From NCBI GenBank assembly GCA_963779055.1, contig CAVZWN010000002.1:186001-250000 (forward strand): 64,000 bases of DNA, given 5' to 3'. Of the stretch, positions 1 to 8,848 are shown one piece after another. A model generated the notes under the pieces. It did not search any database, was not told where the DNA came from, and saw only the letters and a program-made list of their open reading frames with translations. Origin of the DNA: Sulfurimicrobium sp963779055. GTDB taxonomy: Bacteria; Pseudomonadota; Gammaproteobacteria; Burkholderiales; Sulfuricellaceae. Position 1 is the stretch's first letter; the number at the start of each line of letters is the position of its first letter. The translations under genes were made by a program, and so were the position numbers.

Positions 1-1937
1 CGGACTGGCTCAGGGGCTGCACGTGGCTGGGAGGGGGCGGCATCAATCCTGCGTGGTTCCTGGACGATGCGCTCCCTTTCCCGTTCCTGAGCGGCACGCG
101 GGGGAGGCGCCTCCCGTTCGCTGCGTGATGGCATCTGGGCTTCTGGAGCCATCACGCGGGGAACAGCCGGTTCGCTCCTGATGTTCTCGGCACGTTCCCG
201 CTCCTGAATCTGGCGCATGGGCGGGACTTCGCGCACGTTGCGGGGCGGTGCCGCGATTTCTGAAGGCTCCATGCGAGGCGTTGCAGGCTCTGCCCGGCCG
301 CTTTCGACACGTTCGCGGTCCCTGCTGGCTGGCGCCTGCATTTCTGTTTCGCGGCGCCGCTCTTCGAAGCGTGGCGGCAGAGGCGGACGGGCGCGCTCCG
401 CTCCCGACTGATTGCCGAATTCAGGGCGTGACGGCTCGCTTGCCTGCTGCCTGGGGCTGGGCACATAACGCGGCTCTGGCGCGGCCCTGTCCTGGCGGCG
501 GGATGCTTCGCTGCGCCATGGAATTGTTGATTCGCGTGCCGGGCGCGTGCTGACCACCTGCCGCGACAGCATGGCTTCAGGCGGGCGAGTGCCCCTGGGC
601 GCCCCGGCCACAAGGTTTATCGCCTCGGGCTTCACGGGCAGTGCGCCCCGGACATGCCTGAGTTCACGGGTTTCCCTTATGCGTACAGGCGCATCGTGCA
701 CATTCCCCCTGCCGAAGCGCTCGCGCGTCGTGGCGACAACGGCATTGTTCACGCGGGTATTGTGATAAGTGATGTTGGTCACATTGACGACCGTCGTATT
801 CCTGATGACCACGTTATTCACCACCCGCGGACCATGCCAGCCGCCCCACCACGGCCTGCCGATGAAACCGGGCCGACCCCACCATGGGAGCAGGGGCTCG
901 CCCCAGCTGAGCGCCACCCAGCCCAGCCCCGAAGTGCCAATCCCGATGCCAACGGACACATTGGACCCGACTCCGAAAAATGCCACCAGGGCAGGCGAAT
1001 AGACCGCGACCCTGACCGCCGGACCGGGTGCCCAGCCCCAGTAACTGCCGAGGTGAACCCAGCGTCCATAATGGAATGGGGCCCATCCCCATGGCGCATC
1101 ATCGATCCAGGTCCACTGGTAATAAGGGTCCCATACCCATCTTCCGGTGCTGTAGGGCGCCCACCCCGTCGCAACGGCGTCCGGCACCCAGACAGGGCCA
1201 TAATCTCCTACCACGCGCCATCGCCCGTAATGGTCCAGGTCGCTGGCACCGGCAATACCGGCGGGGAGGTAGCGTTCGCTGACGGCATCAACCAGGTTAT
1301 CCGTGCGCTCATAATTCCAGCGATCCCAGCGATCAAGCTCAGGGGCCACGTAGGTTGACGCCTTGGCCATGGCATCACCCCGGACCACGATTTCTTCGGA
1401 AGGCTGAATGCTCATGGCCTGCCCGCCAGCCGGAACCATCATTGCCCGGCCGCCGCGGCGGGTGATGAAGTGCACATCGCCGTTCACGTCCACCCGGTAA
1501 TAGCCGCTACGGTCGATAGTGAAAACCGCATTGGGGGTATCGACCTCCACCGAGTACCCGGCAGGCAGAGTGCGCAGATCGAAAGACACCCGGCCGGAAG
1601 TGACCTTGAACTGGATGAAATCGGCGGTCTGGTTAAGCAGGGTGAGCTGCGTGTCATCATCGGCACGGATGAAGGCCCGGCTGCCCATCTGCAGTTCAAG
1701 GTCGCCGTCCCGCCCGACATAGAGTGCATCGCCAGCACTCAGCGGGGTGTTGTAGCGCGCCTCCACCCAGTCTTCGGCGCCATCGCGAAAGAAAGAAACT
1801 TCTCCTTCGACATAGCTCAGGCGCAGCGGGCTGGCCGCTATTTTCGGATCGTCAGCCTGAGCCATGACGGAAAAACTGCTCATGGTCATGAGCAGCAGGA
1901 GAGAAAAAACAGTGGTTATTCTGGCGAATGGATACAT
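1..1937 (-). CDS. Secreted FecR-like / DUF6600 protein, C-terminus beyond window
   Basis: The frame is open from an ATG at 1937 to the left edge, so the C-terminus is missing. The N-terminus is a signal peptide (MYPFARITTVFSLLLLM..., cleavage near AQA). Residues about 35-150 look like a FecR-type beta domain: a 'VEGEVSFFRDG' start, a 'LSAGDALYVGRDG' turn, then 'VDVNGDVHF'. Residues about 210-350 are a Trp/Tyr/Pro-rich block with repeated 'WGWAPFHYGRWV'-like segments, typical of DUF6600. The remainder is a long Arg/Pro/Glu-rich, probably disordered tail with repeated 'RERE' stretches. Likely periplasmic or surface-exposed; function unknown. No partner gene lies beside it within the window. The RBS is weak (AGGTA). 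Confidence 0.75.
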   Translation of the reverse strand, partial: MYPFARITTVFSLLLLMTMSSFSVMAQADDPKIAASPLRLSYVEGEVSFFRDGAEDWVEARYNTPLSAGDALYVGRDGDLELQMGSRAFIRADDDTQLTLLNQTADFIQFKVTSGRVSFDLRTLPAGYSVEVDTPNAVFTIDRSGYYRVDVNGDVHFITRRGGRAMMVPAGGQAMSIQPSEEIVVRGDAMAKASTYVAPELDRWDRWNYERTDNLVDAVSERYLPAGIAGASDLDHYGRWRVVGDYGPVWVPDAVATGWAPYSTGRWVWDPYYQWTWIDDAPWGWAPFHYGRWVHLGSYWGWAPGPAVRVAVYSPALVAFFGVGSNVSVGIGIGTSGLGWVALSWGEPLLPWWGRPGFIGRPWWGGWHGPRVVNNVVIRNTTVVNVTNITYHNTRVNNAVVATTRERFGRGNVHDAPVRIRETRELRHVRGALPVKPEAINLVAGAPRGTRPPEAMLSRQVVSTRPARESTIPWRSEASRRQDRAAPEPRYVPSPRQQASEPSRPEFGNQSGAERARPPLPPRFEERRRETEMQAPASRDRERVESGRAEPATPRMEPSEIAAPPRNVREVPPMRQIQERERAENIRSEPAVPRVMAPEAQMPSRSEREAPPPRAAQERERERIVQEPRRIDAAPSQPRAAPEPV

Positions 1938-2393
1938 GATGGATACCTGTTTTAGGCCGTCAGGCCGATGGGCCCGGGGTTTTTAGCATATCTGGAAATA
2001 ACGCCACGGCGTTGCGTCTGGTTGACATTACGACAGCCGAACGGGCAAAGCGTTCCTGCCGCCGGTTGACAGGAAAGCCGGTCAGAAAAACCGCATTTCC
2101 CGTGCAACGGCTTTTCTTACTTCCTCCGCCAAACCCACAAGGCCGCAGCCAGCATCAGCCCGGACAATTCTCCCGCGCCTTGGGTTTCAAGGCAATTGGC
2201 CCCGGTATTTAACTTCACTGCCCGCGCCAGAATGCCCGGAAATTAGGCGCGAGCGCTTCGCTCTGGTAAGATTCCGCCCTGCGGCAATTGCTTCCAGTCC
2301 TTGCGCCGCGGCCCTTCCGGCTCATCAACCCCCTATTCGTCCCAAGACTGGCGCCTGCAATGGCGACTGGCCGAAATAACTTTCAGGAATCTC
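1938..2393. other. Intergenic region between divergent genes
   Basis: About 456 bases separate the DUF6600 gene and rhlE and should hold both promoters. I found no convincing -35/-10 pair. A 33-codon minus-strand ORF (2117-2218, GTG start) would encode a hydrophobic stretch ending in WRRK, but it has no ribosome binding site and is not called. Confidence 0.4.
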
Positions 2394-3734
2394 ATGTCTT
2401 TTTCTTCTCTCGGCCTGTCCGATGAAATCGTCCGTGCCGTTACCGAGCACGGCTACACCGTCCCCACCCCGATCCAGTTGCAGGCGATCCCCGCCGTGCT
2501 ATCGGGCGGCGACCTGCTGGCCGGCGCGCAGACCGGCACCGGCAAGACCGCCGGTTTTACCCTGCCGATTCTGCATCGCCTCTCTGCCGGCGGCGACAAA
2601 ACACCGTCTGGCGGCCATACCCCCGGCCATTATCCGATCCGGGCGCTGATGCTCACGCCGACGCGCGAGCTTGCGGCCCAGGTAGAGGAAAGCGTGCGCA
2701 CCTATGGCAAATACGTGAAGCTCAAATCCATGGTGATGTTCGGCGGAGTCAACATCAATCCGCAGATCCAGCGCCTGCGAAGCCGCGTCGATATTCTGGT
2801 GGCCACACCGGGCCGTCTGCTCGACCACCTGCAACAGAAGACGGTCGATCTGTCGCACGTCGAGATTCTGGTACTGGACGAAGCCGACCGCATGCTGGAC
2901 ATGGGTTTTATCCGCGACATCAAACGCGTGCTTGCGGTGCTGCCCAAACATCGCCAGAACCTGCTGTTCTCCGCCACTTTCTCCGATGAGATCAAGGCAC
3001 TGGCTGACGGCCTGCTCGACAAACCGGCGCTGATCGAAGTGGCGCGCCGCAACGTTACCGCCGACACGGTGGCGCAGAAGGTTTACAAGGTGGACCGCGA
3101 AAGAAAGCGCGAACTGCTCACCCACCTGATCAAGGAACACAACTGGCATCAGGTGCTGGTGTTCACGCGCACCAAGCACGGCGCCAACAAGCTGTCGGAA
3201 CAACTGACCAAGGAAGGCATCCCGGCGCTCGCCATCCACGGCAACAAGAGCCAGGCAGCGCGCACCCGGGCCCTGTCCGAATTCAAAAGCGGCAGCCTGC
3301 AGGTGCTGGTGGCGACCGATATCGCCGCACGCGGCATCGACATCAGCGAATTGCCGCATGTGGTCAACTTCGAGCTGCCTAATGTGCCGGAAGATTACGT
3401 TCACCGCATCGGCCGCACCGGCCGCGCGGGCTCGGAAGGTGAAGCAGTTTCTCTGGTGTGCATCGACGAAAAGAAACTGCTGTCGGATATCGAAAGGCTG
3501 ATCAAGCGCGAGATCCCCGAAGTCGCTGTGCCAGGCTTCGAGCCCGACCCCTCGATCAAGGCCGAGCCGATTCCGAACGGACAGAACAAGGGTGGCGGAC
3601 AACAGCGCTCCGGCGGCAGAGGCCAGCCATCCGGCAACCGCCCGGGAGCGCCCTCGGCAGCCCGGCCCAGAGGTCCGGCTGGAGGTGGCGGCGGCAAGCC
3701 GCCACTGCATCGCTCCGGCGGGCGCGGCCGCTAA
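2394..3734 (+). CDS. rhlE: DEAD-box RNA helicase RhlE
   Basis: 446 aa. ATP-dependent RNA helicase of the RhlE group, acting in ribosome assembly or RNA turnover in the cytoplasm. Visible motifs: Q motif 'GYTVPTPIQLQAIP', Walker A 'AQTGTGKT', 'PTRELAAQ', 'DEAD' in 'VLDEADRMLDMGF', 'SAT', and C-terminal helicase motifs 'ATDIAARGIDI' and 'HRIGRTGRAG'. The last ~60 residues are a Gly/Arg/Pro-rich basic tail usual in RhlE. I start at 2394 (MSFSSLGLSDEI), the family's normal N-terminus, with AGGAAT just upstream; an in-frame start at 2301 would add 31 atypical residues. An intrinsic terminator follows at 3830-3855. Confidence 0.95.
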   Translation: MSFSSLGLSDEIVRAVTEHGYTVPTPIQLQAIPAVLSGGDLLAGAQTGTGKTAGFTLPILHRLSAGGDKTPSGGHTPGHYPIRALMLTPTRELAAQVEESVRTYGKYVKLKSMVMFGGVNINPQIQRLRSRVDILVATPGRLLDHLQQKTVDLSHVEILVLDEADRMLDMGFIRDIKRVLAVLPKHRQNLLFSATFSDEIKALADGLLDKPALIEVARRNVTADTVAQKVYKVDRERKRELLTHLIKEHNWHQVLVFTRTKHGANKLSEQLTKEGIPALAIHGNKSQAARTRALSEFKSGSLQVLVATDIAARGIDISELPHVVNFELPNVPEDYVHRIGRTGRAGSEGEAVSLVCIDEKKLLSDIERLIKREIPEVAVPGFEPDPSIKAEPIPNGQNKGGGQQRSGGRGQPSGNRPGAPSAARPRGPAGGGGGKPPLHRSGGRGR

Positions 3735-4209
3735 TATGGTTCACTCCTCCCCTGTCTTGCCAGAGCGAGCAGCTTTGCTGCCGCTCTCGGCATTTCTCCT
3801 CCCCTGACAAGGGGAGGCCGGGAGGGGTTGGGGGGCTAATCGCCCCCCTTTTTTTGCGCCGGGCAAACCACAACGTATAGACCAGCGCATTCAGGATGAC
3901 CACGCCCAGCCCCAGAACAAACTGCAACTCGCGCGTCAGGTCTGCCGGGTAGATCAGGGGAAGGATGTAGTGTTCGATGAAGCCGTGGGCGTAACCCTGA
4001 CCACCGCCCGCCTGCCGCAGCAGGTTCTCCAGCGGCGTGAGCGGACAGATCCAGCCGGTGAATTCGATCGTTGCCCCCCAGATCGCGGCCGGCACATGCA
4101 GCCAGACCAGCCAGCGCCATTTCAGGGCGAAAAATCCGCCCGTCACCACGAACAGGATGAATGCGAAGTGGAGCAGGACGAGCAGATCGGCGACGATTTC
4201 AGGCAGCAT
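3556..4209 (-). CDS. DUF2784 membrane protein with readthrough C-terminal extension
   Basis: 217 aa. Residues 1 to about 125 match the DUF2784 pattern: 'LLHFAFILFVVTGG', 'WLHVPAAIWGATIEFTGWICPLTPLEN', then 'FIEHYILPLIYP' and a last membrane helix, giving four predicted TM segments. Family members usually end near residue 130. Here the frame has no stop after 'LWFARRKKRG'; it continues through the rhlE terminator and REP-like repeat and then antisense through the last ~180 bases of rhlE. That tail is Arg/Cys-rich and unlike a designed domain. Either the stop was lost when the repeat inserted or the tail is real. Function of the family is unknown. Confidence 0.75.
   Translation of the reverse strand: MLPEIVADLLVLLHFAFILFVVTGGFFALKWRWLVWLHVPAAIWGATIEFTGWICPLTPLENLLRQAGGGQGYAHGFIEHYILPLIYPADLTRELQFVLGLGVVILNALVYTLWFARRKKRGAISPPTPPGLPLSGEEKCRERQQSCSLWQDRGGVNHISGRARRSDAVAACRRHLQPDLWAGLPRALPGGCRMAGLCRRSAVVRHPCSVRSESARP
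3799..3828. repeat. REP-like element, family 1 (TGACAA core), solitary copy
   Basis: Palindrome CTCCCC-TGACAA-GGGGAG at 3799-3816 followed by a G-rich arm (GGAGGGGTT). The same core and arm recur at 4278, 4347, 58311 and 58348, so this is a dispersed extragenic palindrome family. Confidence 0.8.
3830..3855 (+). terminator. Intrinsic terminator of rhlE
   Basis: A perfect 7-bp G/C stem (3830-3836 with 3842-3848) has a 5-nt loop TAATC and is followed by seven T residues (3849-3855). It reads only on the plus strand and also lies inside the extended minus-strand DUF2784 frame. Confidence 0.85.
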
Positions 4210-4270
4210 TCCGTTGTGTGCCCCAGAATTCAGAAGCTTTCTCTCTCAACGCGCGGTCAGCCACGTTGAA

Positions 4271-4370
4271 GCAGAAGCCCCCCTGACAAGGGGGGATGGG
4301 GGGTTAAAGCCAGGGCTATGGTGCCGCCACTGCAACCCCCCTCGCTCCCCCCTTGTCAGGGGATGCTTCC
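4271..4370. repeat. Inverted pair of family 1 REP-like elements
   Basis: Two copies of the TGACAA-core element face each other: CCCCCC-TGACAA-GGGGGG at 4278-4295 and CCCC-TTGTCA-GGGG at 4349-4362. Each has its G-rich arm inward and a GAAGC/GCTTC flank outward. The pair fills most of the gap between the DUF2784 gene and yceH and could fold into a long hairpin. The arrangement matches a twin-REP (BIME-like) unit. Confidence 0.8.
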
Positions 4371-4414
4371 GCATGCCAAGCATTCGTGTATTTCATGTTG
4401 ATTGACCACCAGGC

Positions 4415-5086
4415 CTATACGCCCAGCTCTGCGCACAACTTGACCACCAGCGCCCGCAAATCACCGGCTTCCGTCTCGAGCCTTGCGACCCTGGCTTTCA
4501 GCGCAGCAATCTCTCCCAGTGAAATATCGTTTGCCATGCCCGGCCCGGATGACGGCATCTGCGCGGGTTCAGCGATGGCGGGCTCCCCGCTCAACAGGTG
4601 CGCCCAGCGGTTCTCGCGCGCGCCGGGCTGGCGCGGCAATTCGACCACCATCGCCCCGGCTGGCCGCTCGGCCAGCTCATGCAGAAACGCTTCGACCGAT
4701 GAAATATCGGAAAACTTGTGCAGCCGTTCGCTATTGAGGCGCAGCTCGCCCGCCGTCTGCGGGCCGCGCAGCATCAGGGTGACCAGCAGGGCCACCGATT
4801 GCGACGGCACCTGCAACACCCGCTCGATGTTGTGGGCATAGCGCTGCACCCGCCCGCCGCTCGACTCTATTATCAGCGTCAGCGCCCTGAGACTGTCGAT
4901 TGCCGTCAGCACGTCCGCCTCGCTCGCCTCGATCACCGGGTCGCGGCTGGTTTTCTGGTTGCAGCCGGAAATCAGGGCATTCAGCGTCAGGGGATAGGTA
5001 TCGGGGACGGTGTGCTGCTTCTCGGCAAGCACGCCGAGGACGCGCGTTTCAAGCAGGGACAGAATGGGCAGGCTGGGGCTGGACAT
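4415..5086 (-). CDS. yceH: YceH family protein (DUF480)
   Basis: 223 aa, normal for the family. Recognised from 'ETRVLGVLAEKQHTVPDTYPLTLNAL' at the N-terminus and 'CNQKTSRDPV', the two winged-helix repeats of DUF480, and a C-terminal coiled-coil-like segment 'LKARVARLETEAGDLRALV'. Cytoplasmic, probably DNA-binding by fold; the cellular role is not established. Confidence 0.9.
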   Translation of the reverse strand: MSSPSLPILSLLETRVLGVLAEKQHTVPDTYPLTLNALISGCNQKTSRDPVIEASEADVLTAIDSLRALTLIIESSGGRVQRYAHNIERVLQVPSQSVALLVTLMLRGPQTAGELRLNSERLHKFSDISSVEAFLHELAERPAGAMVVELPRQPGARENRWAHLLSGEPAIAEPAQMPSSGPGMANDISLGEIAALKARVARLETEAGDLRALVVKLCAELGV

Positions 5087-5206
5087 GGTTAGCGCTTCGA
5101 AAAAGGATCATTATGCACGCCGTCCGCTGTCATGAATATGGAAGCATCGCGGGTTATACTCGCAGCATATTAACCGGACGCAGTCAGGACGCAGCATTCA
5201 GAAATC

Positions 5207-5893
5207 ATGAGCATGGATCCGCTACTGCAGCATCGAATCCCCGAACCCGATCTGATGAATGATCCGGAGCAGGCTCGCGCCTATGCCGAGGCAGATTTCT
5301 CCGAGCCGCACCAGGCATTTGTCGCTCACTTTCAACGCCTGTTCCCCGGACTTTCCCCGCAACGGGCCATCGATCTGGGCTGCGGCCCGGCGGATGTATC
5401 CATGCGCTTTGCACGGGCTTTCCCGGAATCCATGATTCTTGGCGTGGACGGCGCAAGCGCGATGCTCTCGCTGGGACGACAGGGCGTGGAAACAAAGGGG
5501 CTGGCCCAACGCCTCACGCTGCAACATTGTTACCTGCCCGATACCCAGCTGCCTGCCAGCACCTTCGATACCGTGATCAGCAACAGCCTGCTGCATCATC
5601 TCGACGATCCCGTTGTGCTGTGGCAGACTGTCCGGCACGTTGCCAGACCCGGTGCGGCCGTACTGATCATGGACTTGATGCGGCCCGCAAGCATTGATGA
5701 AGCCCAGCGCCTGGCCGGCCGTTACGCTGCGGATGCGCCGCCGGTATTGAAACATGATTTTTACCACTCGCTGCTGGCCGCCTATCGTCCCGACGAAGTA
5801 CGGCGACAACTGGACGGAGCTGGACTATCACAGCTGCGGGTCGAGGCCGTGAGCGATCGCCATTTGCTGATTTGGGGAATAATGGATGTTTGA
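5207..5893 (+). CDS. Class I SAM-dependent methyltransferase
   Basis: 228 aa. Rossmann-type methyltransferase: motif I 'AIDLGCGPADVSMRFA' (about residues 50-65), an acidic 'GVDGASAML' end of strand beta2, 'FDTVISNSLLHHL' as motif IV, and 'GAAVLIMDLMRP' after it. Substrate cannot be inferred. A TATACT -10-like hexamer sits at 5155-5160. Its last codons overlap the next gene by 8 nt, so it probably heads the unit 5207-8736. Confidence 0.85.
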   Translation: MSMDPLLQHRIPEPDLMNDPEQARAYAEADFSEPHQAFVAHFQRLFPGLSPQRAIDLGCGPADVSMRFARAFPESMILGVDGASAMLSLGRQGVETKGLAQRLTLQHCYLPDTQLPASTFDTVISNSLLHHLDDPVVLWQTVRHVARPGAAVLIMDLMRPASIDEAQRLAGRYAADAPPVLKHDFYHSLLAAYRPDEVRRQLDGAGLSQLRVEAVSDRHLLIWGIMDV

Positions 5894-6299
5894 AAACCCG
5901 GCGCCGGATGAAATGCGCGCCCTGCTGAAAAAAACCCGCACCATCGCGGTGGTGGGCCTGTCGCCCCAGCCGGCCCGCCCGAGCTTTTTTGTGTCACGTG
6001 CCATGCAGGGCTTCGGCTACCGCATCATTCCAGTGCGCCCGGCCGTGAGCGAAGTGCTGGGGGAAAAAGCCTACGCCACCCTGGCCGAGGTGCCGGAGCA
6101 AATCGACCTGGTGGATGTATTCCGGGCAGCGGAGCATGTGGATGCCATCGTGGACGAATGCCTGCGCCTGAACATCCCGGCCATCTGGATACAGGAAGGC
6201 ATCATCAATGAAGCTGCAGCGCAGAAGGCGCGCCAAGCCGGTATGCGCGTGGTCATGGATCGCTGTATTTACAAGGATTACGTGGAGCTGTTTGCCTGA
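5886..6299 (+). CDS. CoA-binding domain protein (YccU-like)
   Basis: 137 aa, the full length of the small CoA-binding Rossmann family. Key segments are 'TIAVVGLSPQPARPSFFVSRAMQGFGYRIIPVRP' (nucleotide-binding start) and 'IPAIWIQEGI'. Cytoplasmic; biochemical role unknown. Its TGA overlaps the dapF ATG by one base, indicating translational coupling. Confidence 0.85.
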   Translation: MFENPAPDEMRALLKKTRTIAVVGLSPQPARPSFFVSRAMQGFGYRIIPVRPAVSEVLGEKAYATLAEVPEQIDLVDVFRAAEHVDAIVDECLRLNIPAIWIQEGIINEAAAQKARQAGMRVVMDRCIYKDYVELFA

Positions 6300-7129
6300 T
6301 GCGCCTGAAATTCACCAAAATGCACGGACTGGGCAATGACTTTGTTGTCATCGATGCCATTTCGCAGCACATTTCCCTGACTCAGGCGCAATTCCGCTTT
6401 CTGGCCGATCGCCATTTCGGCGTCGGCTGCGACCAGATTCTGCTGGTGGAGGGGCCTTCTGGCAGCGCTGCCGATTTCCGCTACCGCATTTTCAACGCCG
6501 ATGGCGGCGAAGTCGAACAATGCGGCAATGGCGCGCGCTGTTTCGTGCGCTTCGTGCACGACAAGGGCCTGACGCAAAAAACTGAAATCAGCGTCGAAAC
6601 GGCTTCCGGCACGATTTATCCGCGTCTCGAAACAGACGGACAGGTCACCGTCAACATGGGGGCCCCGCGCTTCGAACCGGAGCAAATTCCTTTTGTCGCG
6701 CCCCAGCGGGCCCTGACTTACCCGCTGCCGGTGGGCGATCAGACTATCGACATCAGCGCGCTTTCCATGGGCAATCCCCATGCGGTGCTGGTGGTGCATG
6801 ACGTGGATTCCGCGCCGGTCGGCGAGCAGGGTCCGCTGATCGAAAATCATCTGGCCTTCCCGGCACGGGTCAACGCCGGTTTCATGCAGATCGTGGATCG
6901 CGGCCACATCCGGCTGCGGGTATTCGAACGCGGCTCGGGCGAAACGCTGGCCTGCGGCACCGGCGCCTGTGCAGCGGCGGTAGCCGGCATCACGCGCGGC
7001 CTGCTGGATGCGGAAGTCAACGTCAGCACGAGGGGCGGAAACCTGCTCATTCGCTGGGAAGGCGAGGGTCAGGCAGTATGGATGACCGGCCCGGCAGAAA
7101 CCGTATTTGAAGGCGAAATCAATCTCTAA
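6299..7129 (+). CDS. dapF: Diaminopimelate epimerase
   Basis: 276 aa. Converts LL- to meso-diaminopimelate for lysine and peptidoglycan synthesis. The two catalytic cysteines are visible in 'QCGNGARCF' (about residue 79) and 'LACGTGACA' (about residue 219), and the N-terminus 'MHGLGNDFVVID' is diagnostic. It starts inside the stop of the preceding gene and is followed by DUF484 and xerC, the same order as dapF-yigA-xerC of Escherichia coli. Confidence 0.97.
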   Translation: MRLKFTKMHGLGNDFVVIDAISQHISLTQAQFRFLADRHFGVGCDQILLVEGPSGSAADFRYRIFNADGGEVEQCGNGARCFVRFVHDKGLTQKTEISVETASGTIYPRLETDGQVTVNMGAPRFEPEQIPFVAPQRALTYPLPVGDQTIDISALSMGNPHAVLVVHDVDSAPVGEQGPLIENHLAFPARVNAGFMQIVDRGHIRLRVFERGSGETLACGTGACAAAVAGITRGLLDAEVNVSTRGGNLLIRWEGEGQAVWMTGPAETVFEGEINL

Positions 7130-7144
7130 CCTAGGATCAGAATC

Positions 7145-7819
7145 ATGAATTTGAGTGCAGAAGCTATTGTCGAATTCCTGCAGGCAAACCCGGAGTTCTT
7201 CGAGGACAAACCCGGTCTGCTGGAGCAGATCGCCATTCCTCACCCGCACGGCGGCCGGGCCATTTCCCTCGCTGAACGCCAGCAACTGCAGTTGCGCGAG
7301 AAAAACAAGCTGCTGGAATCCAAATTGCGCGAACTGTTGCAGTTCGGCGAGGAAAACGACGCCATCGGCGAGAAGGTGCACCGTTTCAGCCTCTCCCTGC
7401 TGACCGCGCGCACGATCGAATCCCTGCTGCCGACCATCACGCTCGGCTTGCGCGACGATTTTGCCGTGCCGCATGTCGCGCTGCGTATCTGGGCTGCCCC
7501 GGCTCAAACAGTGGATCAGCCAGAGTTTTCCGAGGTCAGCACCGATCTCAGGGCTTTTGCCGATACCCTGGTGCGCCCCTATTGCGATACCCAGCCACCC
7601 TTCGAAATCCCCTCCTGGTTCGGTGATTCAAGTGATCAGCTGAAATCATTCGCCGTGGTTGCCTTGCGCAGCGAGCATGCCTTCGGCCTGCTGGTGCTGG
7701 CGAGCGAGGATGCGCAGCGCTTCTATCCGGAAATGGGCACACTCTACCTGAAACGCATCGGCGAGCTGGCCACGGTCGCCCTCATGCCCTATATCAACGA
7801 GGACAAGGACGCAGCCTGA
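7145..7819 (+). CDS. DUF484 family protein (YigA-like)
   Basis: 224 aa. A GAF-like fold protein always found next to xerC in many Proteobacteria. Diagnostic start 'IVEFLQANPEFFEDKPGLLEQIAIPH', then a heptad-rich 'ERQQLQLREKNKLLESKLREL' coiled coil, then the GAF-like half. Function unknown. A one-base overlap with xerC (TGATG) implies coupling. Confidence 0.9.
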   Translation: MNLSAEAIVEFLQANPEFFEDKPGLLEQIAIPHPHGGRAISLAERQQLQLREKNKLLESKLRELLQFGEENDAIGEKVHRFSLSLLTARTIESLLPTITLGLRDDFAVPHVALRIWAAPAQTVDQPEFSEVSTDLRAFADTLVRPYCDTQPPFEIPSWFGDSSDQLKSFAVVALRSEHAFGLLVLASEDAQRFYPEMGTLYLKRIGELATVALMPYINEDKDAA

Positions 7820-8736
7820 TGAGCGCGGGGGAGGACGGGCATGCTGCCGGTCATGGCCTGCTGCTGGCCTTCCTCTCCCATCTTCAGCACGAACGCCGTC
7901 TTTCGCCGCTGACATGCAAGAGCTACGCGCGTGACATCGAGGCGTTGCTGGGCCTGGCGGGCGAAACTCCGCTGGACCAGCTGCAAATCCACCATATTCG
8001 CCGCTTTGTCGCCCAGCTCCATGCTTCGGGCCTGAGCAGCCGCACCCTGGCGCGCATGCTCTCGGCATGGCGCGGCTTTTATCAATACCTGGGCCGCCAG
8101 CACGCCTTCGCGCACAATCCCTGCGCCGGCCTCAGCGCACCCAAGGCCGCCAAAACCCTGCCCCAGGCGCTCTCCCCGGAGCAGGCCGCGCATCTGATGG
8201 AAATTGAGGAAGATGGGCCGCTGGCCGCGCGCGACCGGGCCATGCTGGAGCTGTTTTACTCTTCCGGCCTGCGTCTGGCCGAACTGGTTGGCGCCAATCT
8301 GGAAGATATGGATTTTGCCGCCGGCGAGATCCGCGTGACCGGCAAGGGCAACAAGACGCGCATCGTGCCACTGGGGCGCCTCGCCATCGAAGCCATCCGG
8401 AACTGGATGGCCTACAGGACACTTTTGGTTTCAGCAGGCGAAAGGGCAGTGTTTGTCGGCCAGCACGGCACCCGGCTCTCGCCACGCGCGGTGCAGCTGC
8501 GGCTCAAGCAATGGGGCATCAAGCTCGGCATCAATGCCAGTGTCCATCCGCACATGCTGCGCCACTCTTTTGCCACCCATGTGCTGCAATCCAGCGGCGA
8601 CCTGCGCGCCGTGCAGGAGATGCTCGGCCATGCCAACATCTCGACCACGCAGGTCTATACCCATCTCGACTTCCAGCATCTGGCCAAAGTTTATGACGCG
8701 GCCCATCCCAGGGCAAAAAAACGTACCAAGCCATAA
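7819..8736 (+). CDS. xerC: Tyrosine recombinase XerC
   Basis: 305 aa. Resolves chromosome dimers at dif together with XerD. N-terminal SAM-like core-binding domain (residues 10-100) and C-terminal catalytic domain with the R-H-R-H-Y set: Arg in 'SSGLRLAEL', 'HMLRHSFATH', 'LGHANISTTQVYTH' with the nucleophilic Tyr in 'VYTH'. It ends the operon that begins at 5207; its stop directly abuts the OxyR operator of ahpC. Confidence 0.95.
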   Translation: MSAGEDGHAAGHGLLLAFLSHLQHERRLSPLTCKSYARDIEALLGLAGETPLDQLQIHHIRRFVAQLHASGLSSRTLARMLSAWRGFYQYLGRQHAFAHNPCAGLSAPKAAKTLPQALSPEQAAHLMEIEEDGPLAARDRAMLELFYSSGLRLAELVGANLEDMDFAAGEIRVTGKGNKTRIVPLGRLAIEAIRNWMAYRTLLVSAGERAVFVGQHGTRLSPRAVQLRLKQWGIKLGINASVHPHMLRHSFATHVLQSSGDLRAVQEMLGHANISTTQVYTHLDFQHLAKVYDAAHPRAKKRTKP

Positions 8737-8773
8737 ATAGCATTTGGCTATTGACATTATTGCCACAATCAAT
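8737..8773 (+). promoter_or_regulatory. OxyR operator upstream of ahpC
   Basis: Sequence reads ATAG-N7-CTAT (8737-8751), a 7-base spacer, then ATTG-N7-CAAT (8759-8773). This matches the OxyR tetramer pattern of four ATAG/CTAT quarter sites with correct spacing: two perfect quarters and two with one mismatch each. It starts one base after the xerC stop and ends 75 bases before the ahpC ATG. A TTGACC hexamer at 8782-8787 is a candidate -35. Confidence 0.85.
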
Positions 8774-8848
8774 TGGTGCTATTGACCACACTCCCTTATC
8801 ATTTGTTTCAGCGTTGCAATTCATTTCAACCCAAGCAAAGGAGTCAAC

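Noticed and set aside
2117..2218. 33-codon minus-strand ORF with a hydrophobic segment ending WRRK
   Set aside because: GTG start without a ribosome binding site and no recognisable sorting motif; could be chance or a remnant.
2499..3710. 403-codon ORF antisense to rhlE
   Set aside because: Shadow of a GC-rich gene; no family motifs and no ribosome binding site.
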